Assembly (NCBI RefSeq): GCF_012273515.2 | Contig: NZ_CP050975.2 | Coordinates: 1,736,001-1,800,000 of the forward strand | Origin: Streptomyces sp. RPA4-2 | GTDB lineage: Bacteria; Actinomycetota; Actinomycetes; Streptomycetales; Streptomycetaceae | Direction: 5' to 3' | DNA length: 64,000 nt | In this document: positions 17,008-26,546 of the stretch, one piece after another | Numbering within the stretch: the stretch's first letter is position 1 | Layout: each line of letters opens with the position of its first letter | Notes under the pieces: generated by a model | The model's database searches: none | The model's input: the letters and a program-made list of their open reading frames with translations, nothing else | What the model was told of the DNA's origin: nothing | Translations under genes and position numbers: made by a program

Positions 17008-17170
17008 GCCGCACGCACCACGGGCGCCAGCCCGGACAGAACGAGGGGCCGGCCGGAGAGACACTCTCCGCACCGGCCCCGACGCATGTCCGCACGTGAT
17101 CACTCCGCGTAACTTCCCGAGGACCCTCCGACCCCGACTCCCCACTCGGCGCAACACCCCCATACCCGCC

Positions 17171-17203
17171 CGCCTACCTGCCTACCTGCCTACCTGCCTA
17201 CTA
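17171..17203 (+). repeat. 8-base tandem repeat (CTGCCTAC)
   Basis: Four consecutive near-perfect CTGCCTAC units upstream of the M23 peptidase gene. Short repeats of this kind are prone to copy-number change. The flanking spacer 17008-17267 shows no gene. Confidence 0.65.
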
Positions 17204-17244
17204 CGGTCTGCCCGAACGGACATTCCCCTCTGCCTCTCCACCTC

Positions 17245-17279
17245 CTGAAGTCCCGCGGACGAAACGCTAGCGTCCCTTC
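17245..17279 (+). promoter_or_regulatory. Leaderless promoter of the M23 peptidase gene
   Basis: CTGAAG (17245-17250) and TAGCGT (17268-17273) are 17 bases apart. The GTG at 17280 begins 6 bases after the -10 box, so the message probably starts at or next to the start codon. Confidence 0.5.
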
Positions 17280-18635
17280 GTGAGCCTCCGGGCGTCCGGG
17301 GAACCGTTGCCGGACCCGGCCCCGACGGCATCCGGTTCACCTCTACGGACCTCCCCCGAAGCGAGCAAGGCGGTCATGGGACTCCTGCACTCCCCCGATC
17401 GTGGGCGGCACCACCCGACGCCCGGTGACCGCACGGCCCAGGAGGATCCCGCGGCGCGCGAGGGACCGCCGAACGATCCGACGCCGGACGCACCTCTGAC
17501 GGGCGCGCAGCCGGTCGGCGTGGAGCCCGTCGGGGTCGACGCGGTGGACCCGGCGCCGTCGGACGAGCGCCCCGAGCACACGCGCCGCCGTCGCCGCCCC
17601 GGACCGTTCACCCTGCTGGCCCTGCCAGGGCTGACCGTCGTGCTGGGCTTCGCGGGGGTCATGGCCGCGACGGGCCGTCTGCCCTCGCCCTGGTCGGAGG
17701 ACTCGGACGCGCACCCGGCGACCGCGGGCAGCAGCGCGACGGACCGTGTCGACGCCTCGTACGTCCCATGGCTGCGCGAGGCGGCCAGGACCTGCTCCCT
17801 CCTGAAACCGTCCGTCCTCGCCGCCCAGATCGACCGGAGTTCCGGATGGAACACCGACCCAGCCACACTCTCGGGCACGGTGGGGATCGCCGGGTTCACC
17901 AAGAGCCAGTGGCGGACCTGGGGCAAGGACGCCGACGGCAACGGGAAGTCCTCGCCGCGCGACCCGGTGGACGCCATCATGGCGCTCGCCCGGCAGGACT
18001 GCGCTCTCGCCGAGGACGTCACCCGGCTCAGGACCCGTGGCACCGTGTCGGGCGACCTCCTCGACCTCACCCTGGCCGCCTACACGGTGGGCACGGACTC
18101 CGTGACGCGGGCGGGACGCGTACCGGCGACGGCGCGGACGTATCTCACCGAGGTCAAGGACCTGTCGGCGCGGTACAGGACCTTCGACCATGAGGAGAAC
18201 GCGAAACCCGGCACCGGCAAGGCGAGCGGGGTACTGGCCCCACCGGTGACCACCCTGGTGATCAGCTCCCCCTTCGGATCACGCAAACACCCCCTCACGG
18301 GCGTCACCAAACTGCACACGGGCGTCGACTTCGCCGCTCCCCGGAACGCGCCGGTGTCCGCCGCACGGCAGGGGCAGGTCGTGTTCGCGGGAATGACCAA
18401 GGCGTACGGCAACCGCGTCGTGATCGATCACGGCACGATCGGCGGCAGGCGGCTGGAGACCACCTACAGCCACATGTCGTCCCTGCTGGTCACGGCCGGT
18501 CAGAGCGTCGAGACCGGAACCGCGGTCGGGTTCGTCGGTTCCACGGGCCTGTCGACGGGCCCGCACCTGCACTTCGAGGTGCTCGTCGACGGCGCGTACA
18601 CCGATCCGATGCCGTGGCTCGCCGTCGCCCGCTGA
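17280..18635 (+). CDS. M23-family (LytM-type) cell-wall metallopeptidase, membrane anchored
   Basis: A 451-residue protein that should cut peptidoglycan cross-links outside the cell. A Pro-rich cytoplasmic head is followed by a single membrane segment near residue 120 (FTLLALPGLTVVLGFAGVMA). A central region (about 160-300) resembles a lytic-transglycosylase-like helical domain (VLAAQIDRSSGWNTD, then GIAGFTKSQWRTWG). The C-terminal LytM domain has the zinc ligands in KLHTGVDF (about 346) and GPHLHFEV (about 428), with FGSRKHPLTG before them. The GTG at 17280 is supported by its leaderless promoter; ATG at 17376, with AAGG upstream, is the alternative and removes 32 residues. Confidence 0.85.
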   Translation: MSLRASGEPLPDPAPTASGSPLRTSPEASKAVMGLLHSPDRGRHHPTPGDRTAQEDPAAREGPPNDPTPDAPLTGAQPVGVEPVGVDAVDPAPSDERPEHTRRRRRPGPFTLLALPGLTVVLGFAGVMAATGRLPSPWSEDSDAHPATAGSSATDRVDASYVPWLREAARTCSLLKPSVLAAQIDRSSGWNTDPATLSGTVGIAGFTKSQWRTWGKDADGNGKSSPRDPVDAIMALARQDCALAEDVTRLRTRGTVSGDLLDLTLAAYTVGTDSVTRAGRVPATARTYLTEVKDLSARYRTFDHEENAKPGTGKASGVLAPPVTTLVISSPFGSRKHPLTGVTKLHTGVDFAAPRNAPVSAARQGQVVFAGMTKAYGNRVVIDHGTIGGRRLETTYSHMSSLLVTAGQSVETGTAVGFVGSTGLSTGPHLHFEVLVDGAYTDPMPWLAVAR

Positions 18636-18756
18636 CGGCGCCGGGAGGTACGGCCGACGAAAGCGGCTCCAGGCGACCGGTAATGCCGGCCGCCGCCCTG
18701 TCCCAGGGCTCGTCACCGGCCCCCGCACCCCGAAAAGGGGCCGAGCACGGATATGC

Positions 18757-18804
18757 GGAAGAGGGGACGTGCCCCGGCTCTTGCCGGGGCACGTCCCCTC
18801 TTCC
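18757..18804. terminator. Strong bidirectional terminator, 22-base perfect stem
   Basis: Arms at 18757-18778 and 18783-18804 are perfectly complementary over 22 bases around a TCTT loop. It separates the convergent M23 peptidase and gcvP genes. Confidence 0.85.
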
Positions 18805-18867
18805 GATCCCTCACGTCACCGGGCGGGCCCTCACGTCACCGGGCCTGCCCGCCGGCCCTCCCCGGCC

Positions 18868-21753
18868 TCAGTCCTCGTAGGCGTCCAGCGGCGGGCAGGA
18901 GCAGACGAGGTTCCGGTCGCCGTACGCCTGGTCGATCCGGCGCACCGGCGGCCAGTACTTGTCCGCGGCCGCGACACCCGCCGGGAAGACCGCCTCCTCA
19001 CGCGTGTACGCGTGCTTCCACTCACCGCCGAGCGCGGCGGCGGTGTGCGGCGCGCCGCACAGCGGGTTGTCCTCCACCGGCCAGTCGCCCGAACCGACCT
19101 TCTCGATCTCCGCGCGGATGGCGATCATCGCGTCGCAGAACCGGTCGATCTCGACGAGGTCCTCGGACTCGGTCGGCTCGATCATCAGCGTGCCCGCGAC
19201 CGGGAAGGACATGGTGGGCGCGTGGAAGCCGTAGTCGATGAGCCGCTTGGCGACGTCGTCGACGCTGACGCCGGTCGCCTTCGTCAGCGGACGCAGGTCG
19301 ATGATGCACTCGTGGGCGACGAGCCCGCCGGGGCCGGTGTACAGCACCGGGTAGTGCGGCTCCAGACGCTTGGCGATGTAGTTCGCCGACAGCACGGCGA
19401 CCTGCGTGGCCCGCTTGAGGCCCTCGCCGCCCATCAGCCGGACGTAGGCCCACGAGATGGGCAGGATGCCCGCGGAGCCCCAGGGTGCGGCCGAGATCGG
19501 GCCGACACCGGTCTCGGGACCGGCGGCGGGCTGCAGCGGGTGGTTCGGCAGGTACGGCGCCAGGTGCGCGCGCACACCTACCGGGCCGACGCCCGGACCG
19601 CCGCCGCCGTGCGGGATGCAGAACGTCTTGTGCAGGTTGAGGTGCGAGACGTCACCGCCGAAGTGGCCCGGCTTGGCGAGGCCCACCAGCGCGTTGAGGT
19701 TGGCGCCGTCGACGTACACCTGCCCGCCCGCCTCGTGCACCTGGGCGCAGATGTCGGCGACATGCTCCTCGAACACACCGTGCGTCGAGGGGTACGTGAT
19801 CATCAGCACGGCCAGCTCGTCGCGGTGCTGCTCGATCTTGGCACGCAGGTCCGTGATGTCGATCTCGCCGTCCTCGGCGGTCTTCACGACGACGACCTTC
19901 ATGCCGGCCATCACGGCGCTCGCGGCGTTCGTGCCGTGCGCGGAGGACGGGATCAGGCAGATGGTGCGCTGCTCGTCCCCGTTGGCCCGGTGGTAGCCGC
20001 GGACGGCGAGCAGACCGGCCAGCTCGCCCTGCGAACCGGCGTTGGGCTGGAGCGACACCTTGTCGTATCCGGTGACCTCGGCGAGCCGCGTCTCCAGCTC
20101 CTCGATGAGCGTGAGGTAGCCCTGCGCCTGCTCGGCGGGTACGAAGGGGTGCAGCTGGCCGAACTCGGGCCAGGTGACCGGCTCCATCTCGGTGGTCGCG
20201 TTGAGCTTCATGGTGCAGGAACCCAGCGGGATCATGCCGCGGTCCAGCGCGTAGTCACGGTCGGAGAGCCGGCGCAGGTAGCGCAGCATCGCGGTCTCGG
20301 AGCGGTACTGGTGGAACACCGGGTGCGTGAGGTAGTCGTCGGTGCGCAGCAGCGCCTCGGGAAGCGTGTCCTCGGTGCTCGCGTCCAGCGCCTCGATGTC
20401 GCTCTCGATGCCGAACGCGGCCCATACGGCGCCCAGTTGCCTGCGCGCGGTGGTCTCGTCACAGGCGATCGACACGTGGTCGGCGTCGACGAGGTGGAGG
20501 TTGACGCCCTGGTCGCGCGCGCCCGTCACGATGTCGGCGGCCCGGCCCGGCACCCGGACGGTCAGCGTGTCGAAGTACGCGCCGTGCACGACCTCGGTGC
20601 CGCCGGCCCTCAGCCCCTCGGCGAGGAGCGTGGCGTAGCGGTGGGTGCGGCGGGCGATCGTCCTCAGCCCGTCCGGCCCGTGGTAGACCGCGTACATGCC
20701 CGCCATCACGGCGAGCAGCACCTGCGCGGTGCAGATGTTGCTGGTCGCCTTCTCACGGCGGATGTGCTGCTCGCGCGTCTGCAGGGCGAGCCGGTACGCC
20801 TTGTGTCCGTCCGCGTCGACGGAGACGCCGACCAGCCGGCCGGGCAGGCTGCGCGCGAACTTCTCGCGCACCGCCATGTATCCGGCGTGCGGACCGCCGA
20901 AGCCCATCGGGACGCCGAACCGCTGGGTCGTGCCGACCGCGATGTCGGCGCCGAGCTCGCCGGGCGAGGTGAGCAGGGTCAGGGCGAGCAGGTCGGCCGC
21001 GACGGTGACGACCGCGCCGAGCTCGTGCGCCTGCTCGATGACGGGCCTGAGGTCGCGTACGGCACCGGAGGCGCCCGGGTACTGGACGAGCACGCCGTTG
21101 ATCTCGCGCTCGGCGATCGCGGCCGGGATGCCCTCGCTCAGGTCGGCGACGACGACCTCGACGCCGGTGGGCTCGGCGCGGGTCTCGATGACGGCGACGG
21201 TCTGCGGCAGGGCGTCCGCGTCGATCAGGAAGAGGCCCTTCTTGTTCTTGCCCATGCGCCGGGACAGCGCCATCGCCTCGGCGGCTGCGGTGCCCTCGTC
21301 CAGCAGCGAGGCGCCGGAGGTGGGCAGTCCGGTCAGCTCGGCGACCACGGTCTGGAAGTTGAGCAGCGCCTCCAGGCGGCCCTGGGAGATCTCCGGCTGG
21401 TAGGGCGTGTAGGCGGTGTACCAGGCCGGGTTCTCCATGACGTTGCGGAGGATCACCGGCGGCGTGAAGGTGCCGTAGTAACCGAGGCCGATCATCGGGT
21501 CGAGGACCTGATTGCGGTCCGCGAGGGAGCGCAGCTCGGCCAGGACCTCGGCCTCGGTGCGCGCGCCCGGGAGCTCGAGCGCCTCGGCGTTCTTGATCAC
21601 GTCCGGCACGGCGGCGGCCGTCAGCTCGTCCAGCGAGCCGTACCCGACCTGCGCGAGCATCTTGGCCCGTGCTTCCGGGGCGGGCCCGATGTGGCGCTGC
21701 TCGAAGGGGATTCCCTGCTCGAGCTCGGAGAGCGGAATGCGATGGGCGGTCAT
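18868..21753 (-). CDS. gcvP: Glycine dehydrogenase (aminomethyl-transferring), P-protein of the glycine cleavage system
   Basis: A 961-residue fused P-protein that decarboxylates glycine with PLP and passes the aminomethyl group to lipoyl-GcvH. Signatures are [14 protein letters not shown] at the start, [20 protein letters not shown], and the PLP lysine in [18 protein letters not shown] (about residue 710), followed by the Gly-rich loop. Both halves of the internally duplicated fold are present, so it is the single-chain type. AGGAGG lies 8 bases before the ATG. A tandem glycine riboswitch precedes it, so expression should rise with glycine. gcvT and gcvH are not in this window. Confidence 0.97.
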   Translation of the reverse strand: MTAHRIPLSELEQGIPFEQRHIGPAPEARAKMLAQVGYGSLDELTAAAVPDVIKNAEALELPGARTEAEVLAELRSLADRNQVLDPMIGLGYYGTFTPPVILRNVMENPAWYTAYTPYQPEISQGRLEALLNFQTVVAELTGLPTSGASLLDEGTAAAEAMALSRRMGKNKKGLFLIDADALPQTVAVIETRAEPTGVEVVVADLSEGIPAAIAEREINGVLVQYPGASGAVRDLRPVIEQAHELGAVVTVAADLLALTLLTSPGELGADIAVGTTQRFGVPMGFGGPHAGYMAVREKFARSLPGRLVGVSVDADGHKAYRLALQTREQHIRREKATSNICTAQVLLAVMAGMYAVYHGPDGLRTIARRTHRYATLLAEGLRAGGTEVVHGAYFDTLTVRVPGRAADIVTGARDQGVNLHLVDADHVSIACDETTARRQLGAVWAAFGIESDIEALDASTEDTLPEALLRTDDYLTHPVFHQYRSETAMLRYLRRLSDRDYALDRGMIPLGSCTMKLNATTEMEPVTWPEFGQLHPFVPAEQAQGYLTLIEELETRLAEVTGYDKVSLQPNAGSQGELAGLLAVRGYHRANGDEQRTICLIPSSAHGTNAASAVMAGMKVVVVKTAEDGEIDITDLRAKIEQHRDELAVLMITYPSTHGVFEEHVADICAQVHEAGGQVYVDGANLNALVGLAKPGHFGGDVSHLNLHKTFCIPHGGGGPGVGPVGVRAHLAPYLPNHPLQPAAGPETGVGPISAAPWGSAGILPISWAYVRLMGGEGLKRATQVAVLSANYIAKRLEPHYPVLYTGPGGLVAHECIIDLRPLTKATGVSVDDVAKRLIDYGFHAPTMSFPVAGTLMIEPTESEDLVEIDRFCDAMIAIRAEIEKVGSGDWPVEDNPLCGAPHTAAALGGEWKHAYTREEAVFPAGVAAADKYWPPVRRIDQAYGDRNLVCSCPPLDAYED

Positions 21754-21814
21754 TGCGGAGGCCTCCTGGTCACACACGACCTTCGAGGGGCACCACGGCG
21801 CGGGTGCCCCGACG

Positions 21815-22025
21815 GCCTCCCCCTCTGTCATCTGACCTGAGAGCTTCACCGGCCCGCCCGCCCGCTGCGACCCGGCTTTCACCGTCGGTGAGAGCGGAAG
21901 GCGTCAGCCCCGCCCTGCTTTCCAGAGTGACCTCGTCCGTGCGGTACGTGAGCCTGAGAGATTCCGGGGAGGATTTGCTCCTTCGGCGCCTCCGATGGTG
22001 TCTGGAGGACTCTCCCGCACGGGAT
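21815..22025 (-). ncRNA. Tandem glycine riboswitch upstream of gcvP
   Basis: Two consecutive glycine aptamers on the minus strand. The first runs from GGGAGAGTCC (near 22022) through GCGCCGAAGGAGCAAATC to AATCTCTCAGGC. The second contains TCTGGAAAGCAGGGC, then CGCTCTCACCGACGG, GAAGCTCTCAGGTC and GATGACAGAGGGGGAGG. These are the conserved cores of this class. Transcription starts upstream near a TACCCT -10 box. The aptamers end about 60 bases before the gcvP start, which leaves room for an expression platform. Confidence 0.93.
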
Positions 22026-22141
22026 CAGCAGCCGTTTGCCAGGGTACCAGCGTGAACAACGCACGGGCTTTCGAGTGGCCACCGTCACGAATGTGCTCTT
22101 TCGTAGTGCCTACGGATGAGTTGCAATCGAGTGGAGGGCCA

Positions 22142-22513
22142 GTGCAGACCGACATCGATCCGCGCAATCTGATCGGCCGCAAGGCGCTCGACCGCAATGG
22201 CGCCAAGATCGGCACGGTCGACGAGGTCTATCTGGACGACGCGACCGGCATACCGGAGTGGGCCGCCATACGTACGGGCCTGTTCAGCAGGGACGCCTTC
22301 GTGCCCCTGGAGCCCAGCGAACTCGTCGAGGGCAGTCTGCGCGTCCCCTTCGACCGCGCCCTGATCAAGGACGCCCCCGACTTCGGCGTGGGCCGCCACC
22401 TCTCTCCGGAGCAGGAGCTCCAGCTCTACCACCACTACGGTCTCGACGTGACGCCCCCGGGCCTCCCGCCGGACCGCGACTTCGGCCGTCTGGCGGGAAC
22501 GGACGAGACCTGA
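22142..22513 (+). CDS. PRC-barrel domain protein
   Basis: A 123-residue protein with one PRC-barrel (NLIGRKALDRNGAKIGTVDE, then DATGIPEWAAIRTGL), a small beta-barrel found in RimM and photosynthetic reaction centre H subunits. A short acidic tail contains GRHLSPEQELQLYHHYGLD. Small proteins of this type are common in Actinobacteria. They may act in stress response or as protein-binding modules, but no function is established here. The GTG at 22142 has GGAGGG 3-5 bases before it. It is divergent from gcvP and convergent with dinB. Confidence 0.85.
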   Translation: MQTDIDPRNLIGRKALDRNGAKIGTVDEVYLDDATGIPEWAAIRTGLFSRDAFVPLEPSELVEGSLRVPFDRALIKDAPDFGVGRHLSPEQELQLYHHYGLDVTPPGLPPDRDFGRLAGTDET

Positions 22514-22576
22514 GACAACCTGGCGGAGGCGCGGGAGAACGCGTCCGGGATACGGCGAACCAGGCGACCGGCCGGC

Positions 22577-22636
22577 CCGCACGGCCTCCGGTGCCCTGCC
22601 CAGCCCTTGCTGTCATCCGCACGGCCTCCGGTGCCC
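22577..22636 (+). repeat. 20-base direct repeat, 40-base period
   Basis: CCGCACGGCCTCCGGTGCCC occurs exactly at 22577-22596 and 22617-22636, in the spacer between the convergent PRC-barrel and dinB genes. Followed each time by CAGCCCTT. Confidence 0.8.
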
Positions 22637-22669
22637 AGCCCTTCCTGTGTCGGCCGGCCCGGACGGGGC

Positions 22670-24097
22670 TCAGGCCCTCCCGGGCGCACCGGCGGACACA
22701 CCGGTCGAATCCTCGGGTCTTCGGGGCACCAACGGCAGCGGGTCCGCGGGCTCCAAGGCCCGGTCGTCCGTACGGAACGTCCGCACCCGCCCCGGTTCCG
22801 AGTCGGGCGTCTCGAAACGCACCGTCACCCTCCCCAGCCCACTGCCCTGCACCCACCCGTGCCCGTACTCGGCATGGTGCACGTCGTGCCCCGCGGGCCA
22901 GCGCCGCTCGGCCGCCGGCACCTGTTCGGCGGCCGGCTCCTCCGCCCCCTCCTCCCCCTGCCCATCGGAATGCTCCTGCGCCGCCGTCTCCTCCACAGCG
23001 GCCCGGGCCTGCGCCGTGGCCTGGGCCTGGGCCTGCGCGAAGAGGTCCTCCTGCGTGTAGTCGGCGAGCCCTGACACACCGACGCCCAGCAGGCGAACAC
23101 CCCCCGTCGTGTCCACCGCTTCCAGGAGCCGCCCGGCCGCCTCTTGTACGACCGCGGGGTCGTCCGTGGGCCCCCGGAGCGTCTCGGACCGGGTCAGCGT
23201 CGAGAAGTCGTACCTGCGCACCTTCAGCACGATGGTCCGTCCCGACAACCCCGCCCTGCGCAGCCGCTGCACACACCGGTCGGCGAGCCGCTGCACCTCG
23301 AGCCCGACCCGCACCCGGTCATGGATGTCCACGTCATAGGTGTCCTCGACCGACACGGACTTCGTCTCCCGCTCGGCCACCACGGGCCGCTCGTCGCGCG
23401 CCAGCGCCATCGCGTACAGCGCGTGCCCGTGGGCCTTGCCCAGCAGCCGTACGAGCTCGTCCTCGCCCGCCTCGGCGATCTCGTCGACCGTGTTGATCCC
23501 GCCCCGTCGCAGATGGTCCCCGGTGGCAGGCCCCACGCCCGGCAGGGTCCGCACCGGCATCGGCCCGAGCAGCGCGCGCTCCGTCCCCGGCTCGATCACC
23601 ACCAGGCCGTCGGGTTTGGCCTGCTCGGAGGCGATCTTGGCGAGCATCTTGGAGGCCGCGAGCCCCACGGATCCGGTCAGGCCCGTGACAGCCCTGATGT
23701 CCGCGCGCAGCTTCACCCCGGCCAGCCGCGCCGAGGCGTCGTCCCAGGCGGTTCCCCCGGCCTCCAGGTCGACGAACGCCTCGTCCAGGCTCAGCGGCTC
23801 CACCAGGGGGGACAGCGTCCGCAGCAGCCCCATCACCTGGTCACTGATCTCCCGGTAGAGCTCGAAACGCGGCACGAGATACGCGGCGTTCGGCGCGAGC
23901 CTGCGCGCCTGGGCCATCGGCATCGCCGAGTGCACCCCGAAGACACGGGCCTCGTACGAGGCGGTGGCGACCACGCCGCGCAGCCCGAGGCCGCCCACGA
24001 CGACGGCCTTCCCCCGCAGGCTCGGCTTGGATGCCTGCTCCGCCGAGGCGAAGAAGGCATCCATGTCGAGATGCAGGATCGTGGGCGCGTTTCTCAC
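22670..24097 (-). CDS. dinB: DNA polymerase IV (Y-family translesion polymerase)
   Basis: A 475-residue Y-family polymerase that copies past damaged bases. Catalytic metal ligands lie in ILHLDMDAFFASAEQ (residue 9 onward) and LSLDEAFVDLE (about 103). The little-finger region follows KMLAKIASEQAKPDG and TLPGVGPAT. The last 130 residues are an extension beyond the usual 350-residue core: an Ala/Gln-rich repeat (AQAQAQATAQARAA), then an acidic linker and a C-terminal motif (HDVHHAEYGHGWVQGSG) seen in actinobacterial DinB proteins. No clear beta-clamp motif was verified. The start is GTG at 24097. Confidence 0.95.
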   Translation of the reverse strand: MRNAPTILHLDMDAFFASAEQASKPSLRGKAVVVGGLGLRGVVATASYEARVFGVHSAMPMAQARRLAPNAAYLVPRFELYREISDQVMGLLRTLSPLVEPLSLDEAFVDLEAGGTAWDDASARLAGVKLRADIRAVTGLTGSVGLAASKMLAKIASEQAKPDGLVVIEPGTERALLGPMPVRTLPGVGPATGDHLRRGGINTVDEIAEAGEDELVRLLGKAHGHALYAMALARDERPVVAERETKSVSVEDTYDVDIHDRVRVGLEVQRLADRCVQRLRRAGLSGRTIVLKVRRYDFSTLTRSETLRGPTDDPAVVQEAAGRLLEAVDTTGGVRLLGVGVSGLADYTQEDLFAQAQAQATAQARAAVEETAAQEHSDGQGEEGAEEPAAEQVPAAERRWPAGHDVHHAEYGHGWVQGSGLGRVTVRFETPDSEPGRVRTFRTDDRALEPADPLPLVPRRPEDSTGVSAGAPGRA

Positions 24098-24258
24098 ACC
24101 CCCGATGCTGCCCTACGCCACTGACATCGCCCCCGGACTCCGGCCGTAGGGCCGAACCGCGCCGTCCGCCGAGTCGGACCCCCATTCCGGACCGCGCCAC
24201 GACGCCGGTCCGCACGGCCCTCCAGGCCGCGCGGACCGTCGGATCGCGCCGCCGCCCG

Positions 24259-24933
24259 TCAGACCGCGCGGTTGCGCCGTCGTGCCAGCTCGTCCGCGGG
24301 GTTGTGGCCGACGAGCGTCTCGCCCGTGTCCACCCGCTCCCCGTGCAGCTGTGAGAGGGCGTTCTCGACGTCCCGCCACACCACGCCGACGGCGATCCCG
24401 AAAACGCCCTGGCCGCCCTGGAGCAGGGCGTGGACCTCGTCGGGCGAGGAACACTCGTAGACGGTCGCGCCGTCGCTCATCAGCGTCATCCGCTCCAGGT
24501 CCCGGAAGCCACGCTCCCTGAGGTGCTGGACCGTGGTGCGGATGTTCTGCAGCGACACACCCGTGTCGAGGAAGCGCTTCACGATCTTCAGGACCACCAC
24601 GTCCCGGAAGCTGTACAACCGCTGCGTCCCCGACCCGTAGGCGGGCCGCACGCTCGGCTCGACCAGCCCCGTCCTGGCCCAGTAGTCGAGCTGCCGGTAG
24701 GTGATGCCCGCGGCGGCACACGCCGTGGGCCCTCGGTAGCCGATCTCCTCGGCGTCCGTCCCGCCCTCGCCCGGCACCGCTGTCGGCCGCTGTGGAACAT
24801 GGTCGGCCGCGCTGTCGTGATGGGGGTACCCCCTGCTCGAGCCGAGCCGAGAGCTTGGGGGAGGGTACGGGCCGCTCTCCCCCAGACCGCGTCCGGGGGC
24901 ACCCCCAGCCGTACCGTCGCCGCTGCTTCTCAC
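24259..24933 (-). CDS. MerR-family regulator (second MerR of the FHA/ftsR cluster)
   Basis: A 224-residue MerR protein. After a Pro/Ser-rich head of about 55 residues, the helix-turn-helix begins EIGYRGPTACAAAGITYRQL, then YWARTGLVEPSVR and YSFRDVVVLKIVKRFLDTGV. A dimerising helix and an effector-like C-terminal segment follow. It corresponds in position to the mycobacterial MerR gene that lies beyond the DUF151 gene in the garA block. The GTG at 24933 has GGAGG 5 bases upstream. A good promoter at 24964-24992 drives it separately from the genes upstream. Confidence 0.85.
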   Translation of the reverse strand: MRSSGDGTAGGAPGRGLGESGPYPPPSSRLGSSRGYPHHDSAADHVPQRPTAVPGEGGTDAEEIGYRGPTACAAAGITYRQLDYWARTGLVEPSVRPAYGSGTQRLYSFRDVVVLKIVKRFLDTGVSLQNIRTTVQHLRERGFRDLERMTLMSDGATVYECSSPDEVHALLQGGQGVFGIAVGVVWRDVENALSQLHGERVDTGETLVGHNPADELARRRNRAV

Positions 24934-24963
24934 GCCGACCTCCGTCCTTGACCTGCCTTCTCG

Positions 24964-24992
24964 ACGGTAGGCAGTCACCAGGGGTGCGTCAA
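24964..24992 (-). promoter_or_regulatory. Promoter of the second MerR gene
   Basis: On the minus strand, TTGACG (24987-24992) and TACCGT (24964-24969) are separated by exactly 17 bases. The start site would fall about 25 bases before the GTG at 24933, just upstream of its GGAGG. Confidence 0.7.
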
Positions 24993-25001
24993 CGATCGCC
25001 A

Positions 25002-25019
25002 CACTCGGCACGCCGAGTG
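25002..25019. promoter_or_regulatory. Palindrome upstream of the MerR promoter
   Basis: CACTCGGC-AC-GCCGAGTG, 8-base perfect arms, ends 10 bases upstream of the -35 box. It is a candidate operator or activator site for this promoter. Confidence 0.45.
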
Positions 25020-25203
25020 ATAATCACCCAAGGAGTGGTTTCCCGTGTCCCACCGCGGGGAAAGGCTAGCCGAATGCTCTCGGAGTGAGCCGCAGCGCGC
25101 CACAGTCGCCACGGGCAATTGCCGCCGGGAGTACTCCGATCCCGTGACGCGGCACAGCTGCGGGGAACGGGTGTCCGGACGCCCGCCGGGGACGCCCGGC
25201 CCC

Positions 25204-25677
25204 TCACTGGCTGTTGGTCCCGAAGTCCTCGGGAGAGATCTGGTCGAGGAACTCCCGGAACTTCTCCACCTCGTCCTCCTGCTCGTCCGGAATCGCGATC
25301 CCCGCGTCGTCGAGCACCCCGTCACTGCCGTAGATCGGCGTTCCGGTGCGCAGCGCCAGCGCTATGGCATCGGACGGACGGGCGCTGACCTCGACCCCGC
25401 TGGCGAACACCAGCTCCGCGTAGAAGACCCCCTCGCGCAGATCGGTGATGCGCACCTCGGTGAGCTCCTGGCCGACGGCTTCCAGCACGTCCTTGAACAG
25501 GTCGTGGGTCAGCGGTCGTGCGGGGGCCATGCCCTGCTGGGCGAAGGCGATCGCCGTCGCCTCCCCCGGTCCGATCCAGATGGGGAGGTAGCGATCGCCT
25601 CCCACTTCACGCAGGAGCACGATCGGTTGGTTGGAGGGCATTTCGACCCGGACACCTACGACATCGAGCTCGTTCAC
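25204..25677 (-). CDS. Bifunctional nuclease family protein (DUF151)
   Basis: A 157-residue BFN/DUF151 protein. Diagnostic blocks are NELDVVGVRVEMPSNQPIVL, REVGGDRYLPIWIGPGEATA, and the segment ELVFASGVEVSARPSDAIAL. Plant relatives have DNase and RNase activity, but bacterial members are poorly characterised. Its place between the two MerR genes is conserved across Actinobacteria (the same neighbour as in the mycobacterial garA block). The GTG at 25677 begins it; the acidic C-terminus (DEQEDEVEKFREFLDQISPE) is typical of the actinobacterial form. Confidence 0.9.
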   Translation of the reverse strand: MNELDVVGVRVEMPSNQPIVLLREVGGDRYLPIWIGPGEATAIAFAQQGMAPARPLTHDLFKDVLEAVGQELTEVRITDLREGVFYAELVFASGVEVSARPSDAIALALRTGTPIYGSDGVLDDAGIAIPDEQEDEVEKFREFLDQISPEDFGTNSQ

Positions 25678-25763
25678 ACAGCAACCCTAGGCCGTGCCCG
25701 GGACGTTTGGGTAGTCGAGCACAGGACGGGTGGCCGATCCGGACAGCCGGCAGGGCCCCGAGG

Positions 25764-26504
25764 TCAGGGCAGCCTTACGCCCAGCGCGGTCTGCACCAGT
25801 GCGGCGTGCAGCCTCACCGTGAGCCCCGCCAGCTCCTTCGTACGCGCCTCCGCGTGCGCCCTCGTCTGCGGATTGCGGTGGCGCCTCAGCGGGGCCACCA
25901 CCTGGTCCACCAGCCCCGCGTCCCGTTCGGCCGCGGCCTTCATCGCCCGCAGATGGCGCGGCTCGATACCGAACCGCCCCAGCTCGACGACGAGCGCGGC
26001 GACCGTCACCGCCTCGGCGTCGTACGTCCCCTCCGCCAGTGGGGCGATGAGCCCGTACGACTCCCACTCCTGGAGCTCCTGCTCGCCGATCTCGGCGGCG
26101 GCCAGCAGCTCCGAACGGCCCACCCGGACCGCCGCGGGCGCGTCGGGCTCCAGCGGCTCCCCGTCACCCCCGTCGCGCTGACGCCCCAGGGACGGCAGCC
26201 GTACGGGCTCGCCCCGCTCCAGGGCGTCCAGATGCTCGCGGATGACCTTCAGTGGAAGATAGTGGTCCCGCTGCATCCTCAGGACGTGCCCGAGGCGCTC
26301 GACGTCGTCCGCGCTGAACTTGCGATACCCCGAGGGTGTCCGCCGAGGCTCGATGAGCCCCTCCGACTCCAGGAACCGGATCTTGGAGATGGTGACCTCG
26401 GGGAACTCGTCCCGCAGCGCGTTCAGCACCGCGCCGATACTCATCAGCCCACTGTCCGTTGCGGCGGTACCGCTGCCGGCACCGCCGCTCGGTGTTCGAA
26501 GCAT
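25764..26504 (-). CDS. ftsR: MerR-family transcriptional regulator FtsR
   Basis: A 246-residue MerR-type regulator of the FtsR group, which in Corynebacterium activates ftsZ. The helix-turn-helix starts MSIGAVLNALRDEFPEVTIS, with KIRFLESEGLIEPRRTPSGY and the wing RKFSADDVERLGHVLRMQRD. The second half is a helical effector-like domain with an Arg/His-rich region (PLRRHRNPQTRAHAEA). It follows the FHA gene by 42 bases in the same direction, and this neighbourhood is kept from mycobacteria to Streptomyces. The start is ATG at 26504, with AGGAAGG upstream. Confidence 0.9.
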   Translation of the reverse strand: MLRTPSGGAGSGTAATDSGLMSIGAVLNALRDEFPEVTISKIRFLESEGLIEPRRTPSGYRKFSADDVERLGHVLRMQRDHYLPLKVIREHLDALERGEPVRLPSLGRQRDGGDGEPLEPDAPAAVRVGRSELLAAAEIGEQELQEWESYGLIAPLAEGTYDAEAVTVAALVVELGRFGIEPRHLRAMKAAAERDAGLVDQVVAPLRRHRNPQTRAHAEARTKELAGLTVRLHAALVQTALGVRLP

Positions 26505-26546
26505 GGACCTTCCTGGGGGTCCCCCCGGACGGAGTCTGGGGAAGGG

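Noticed and set aside
18769..21840. Long plus-strand open frame of over 1000 codons opposite gcvP
   Set aside because: Pure antisense of a certain gene. The translation is His/Arg/Gly-rich with no domain, as expected from GC-rich third positions.
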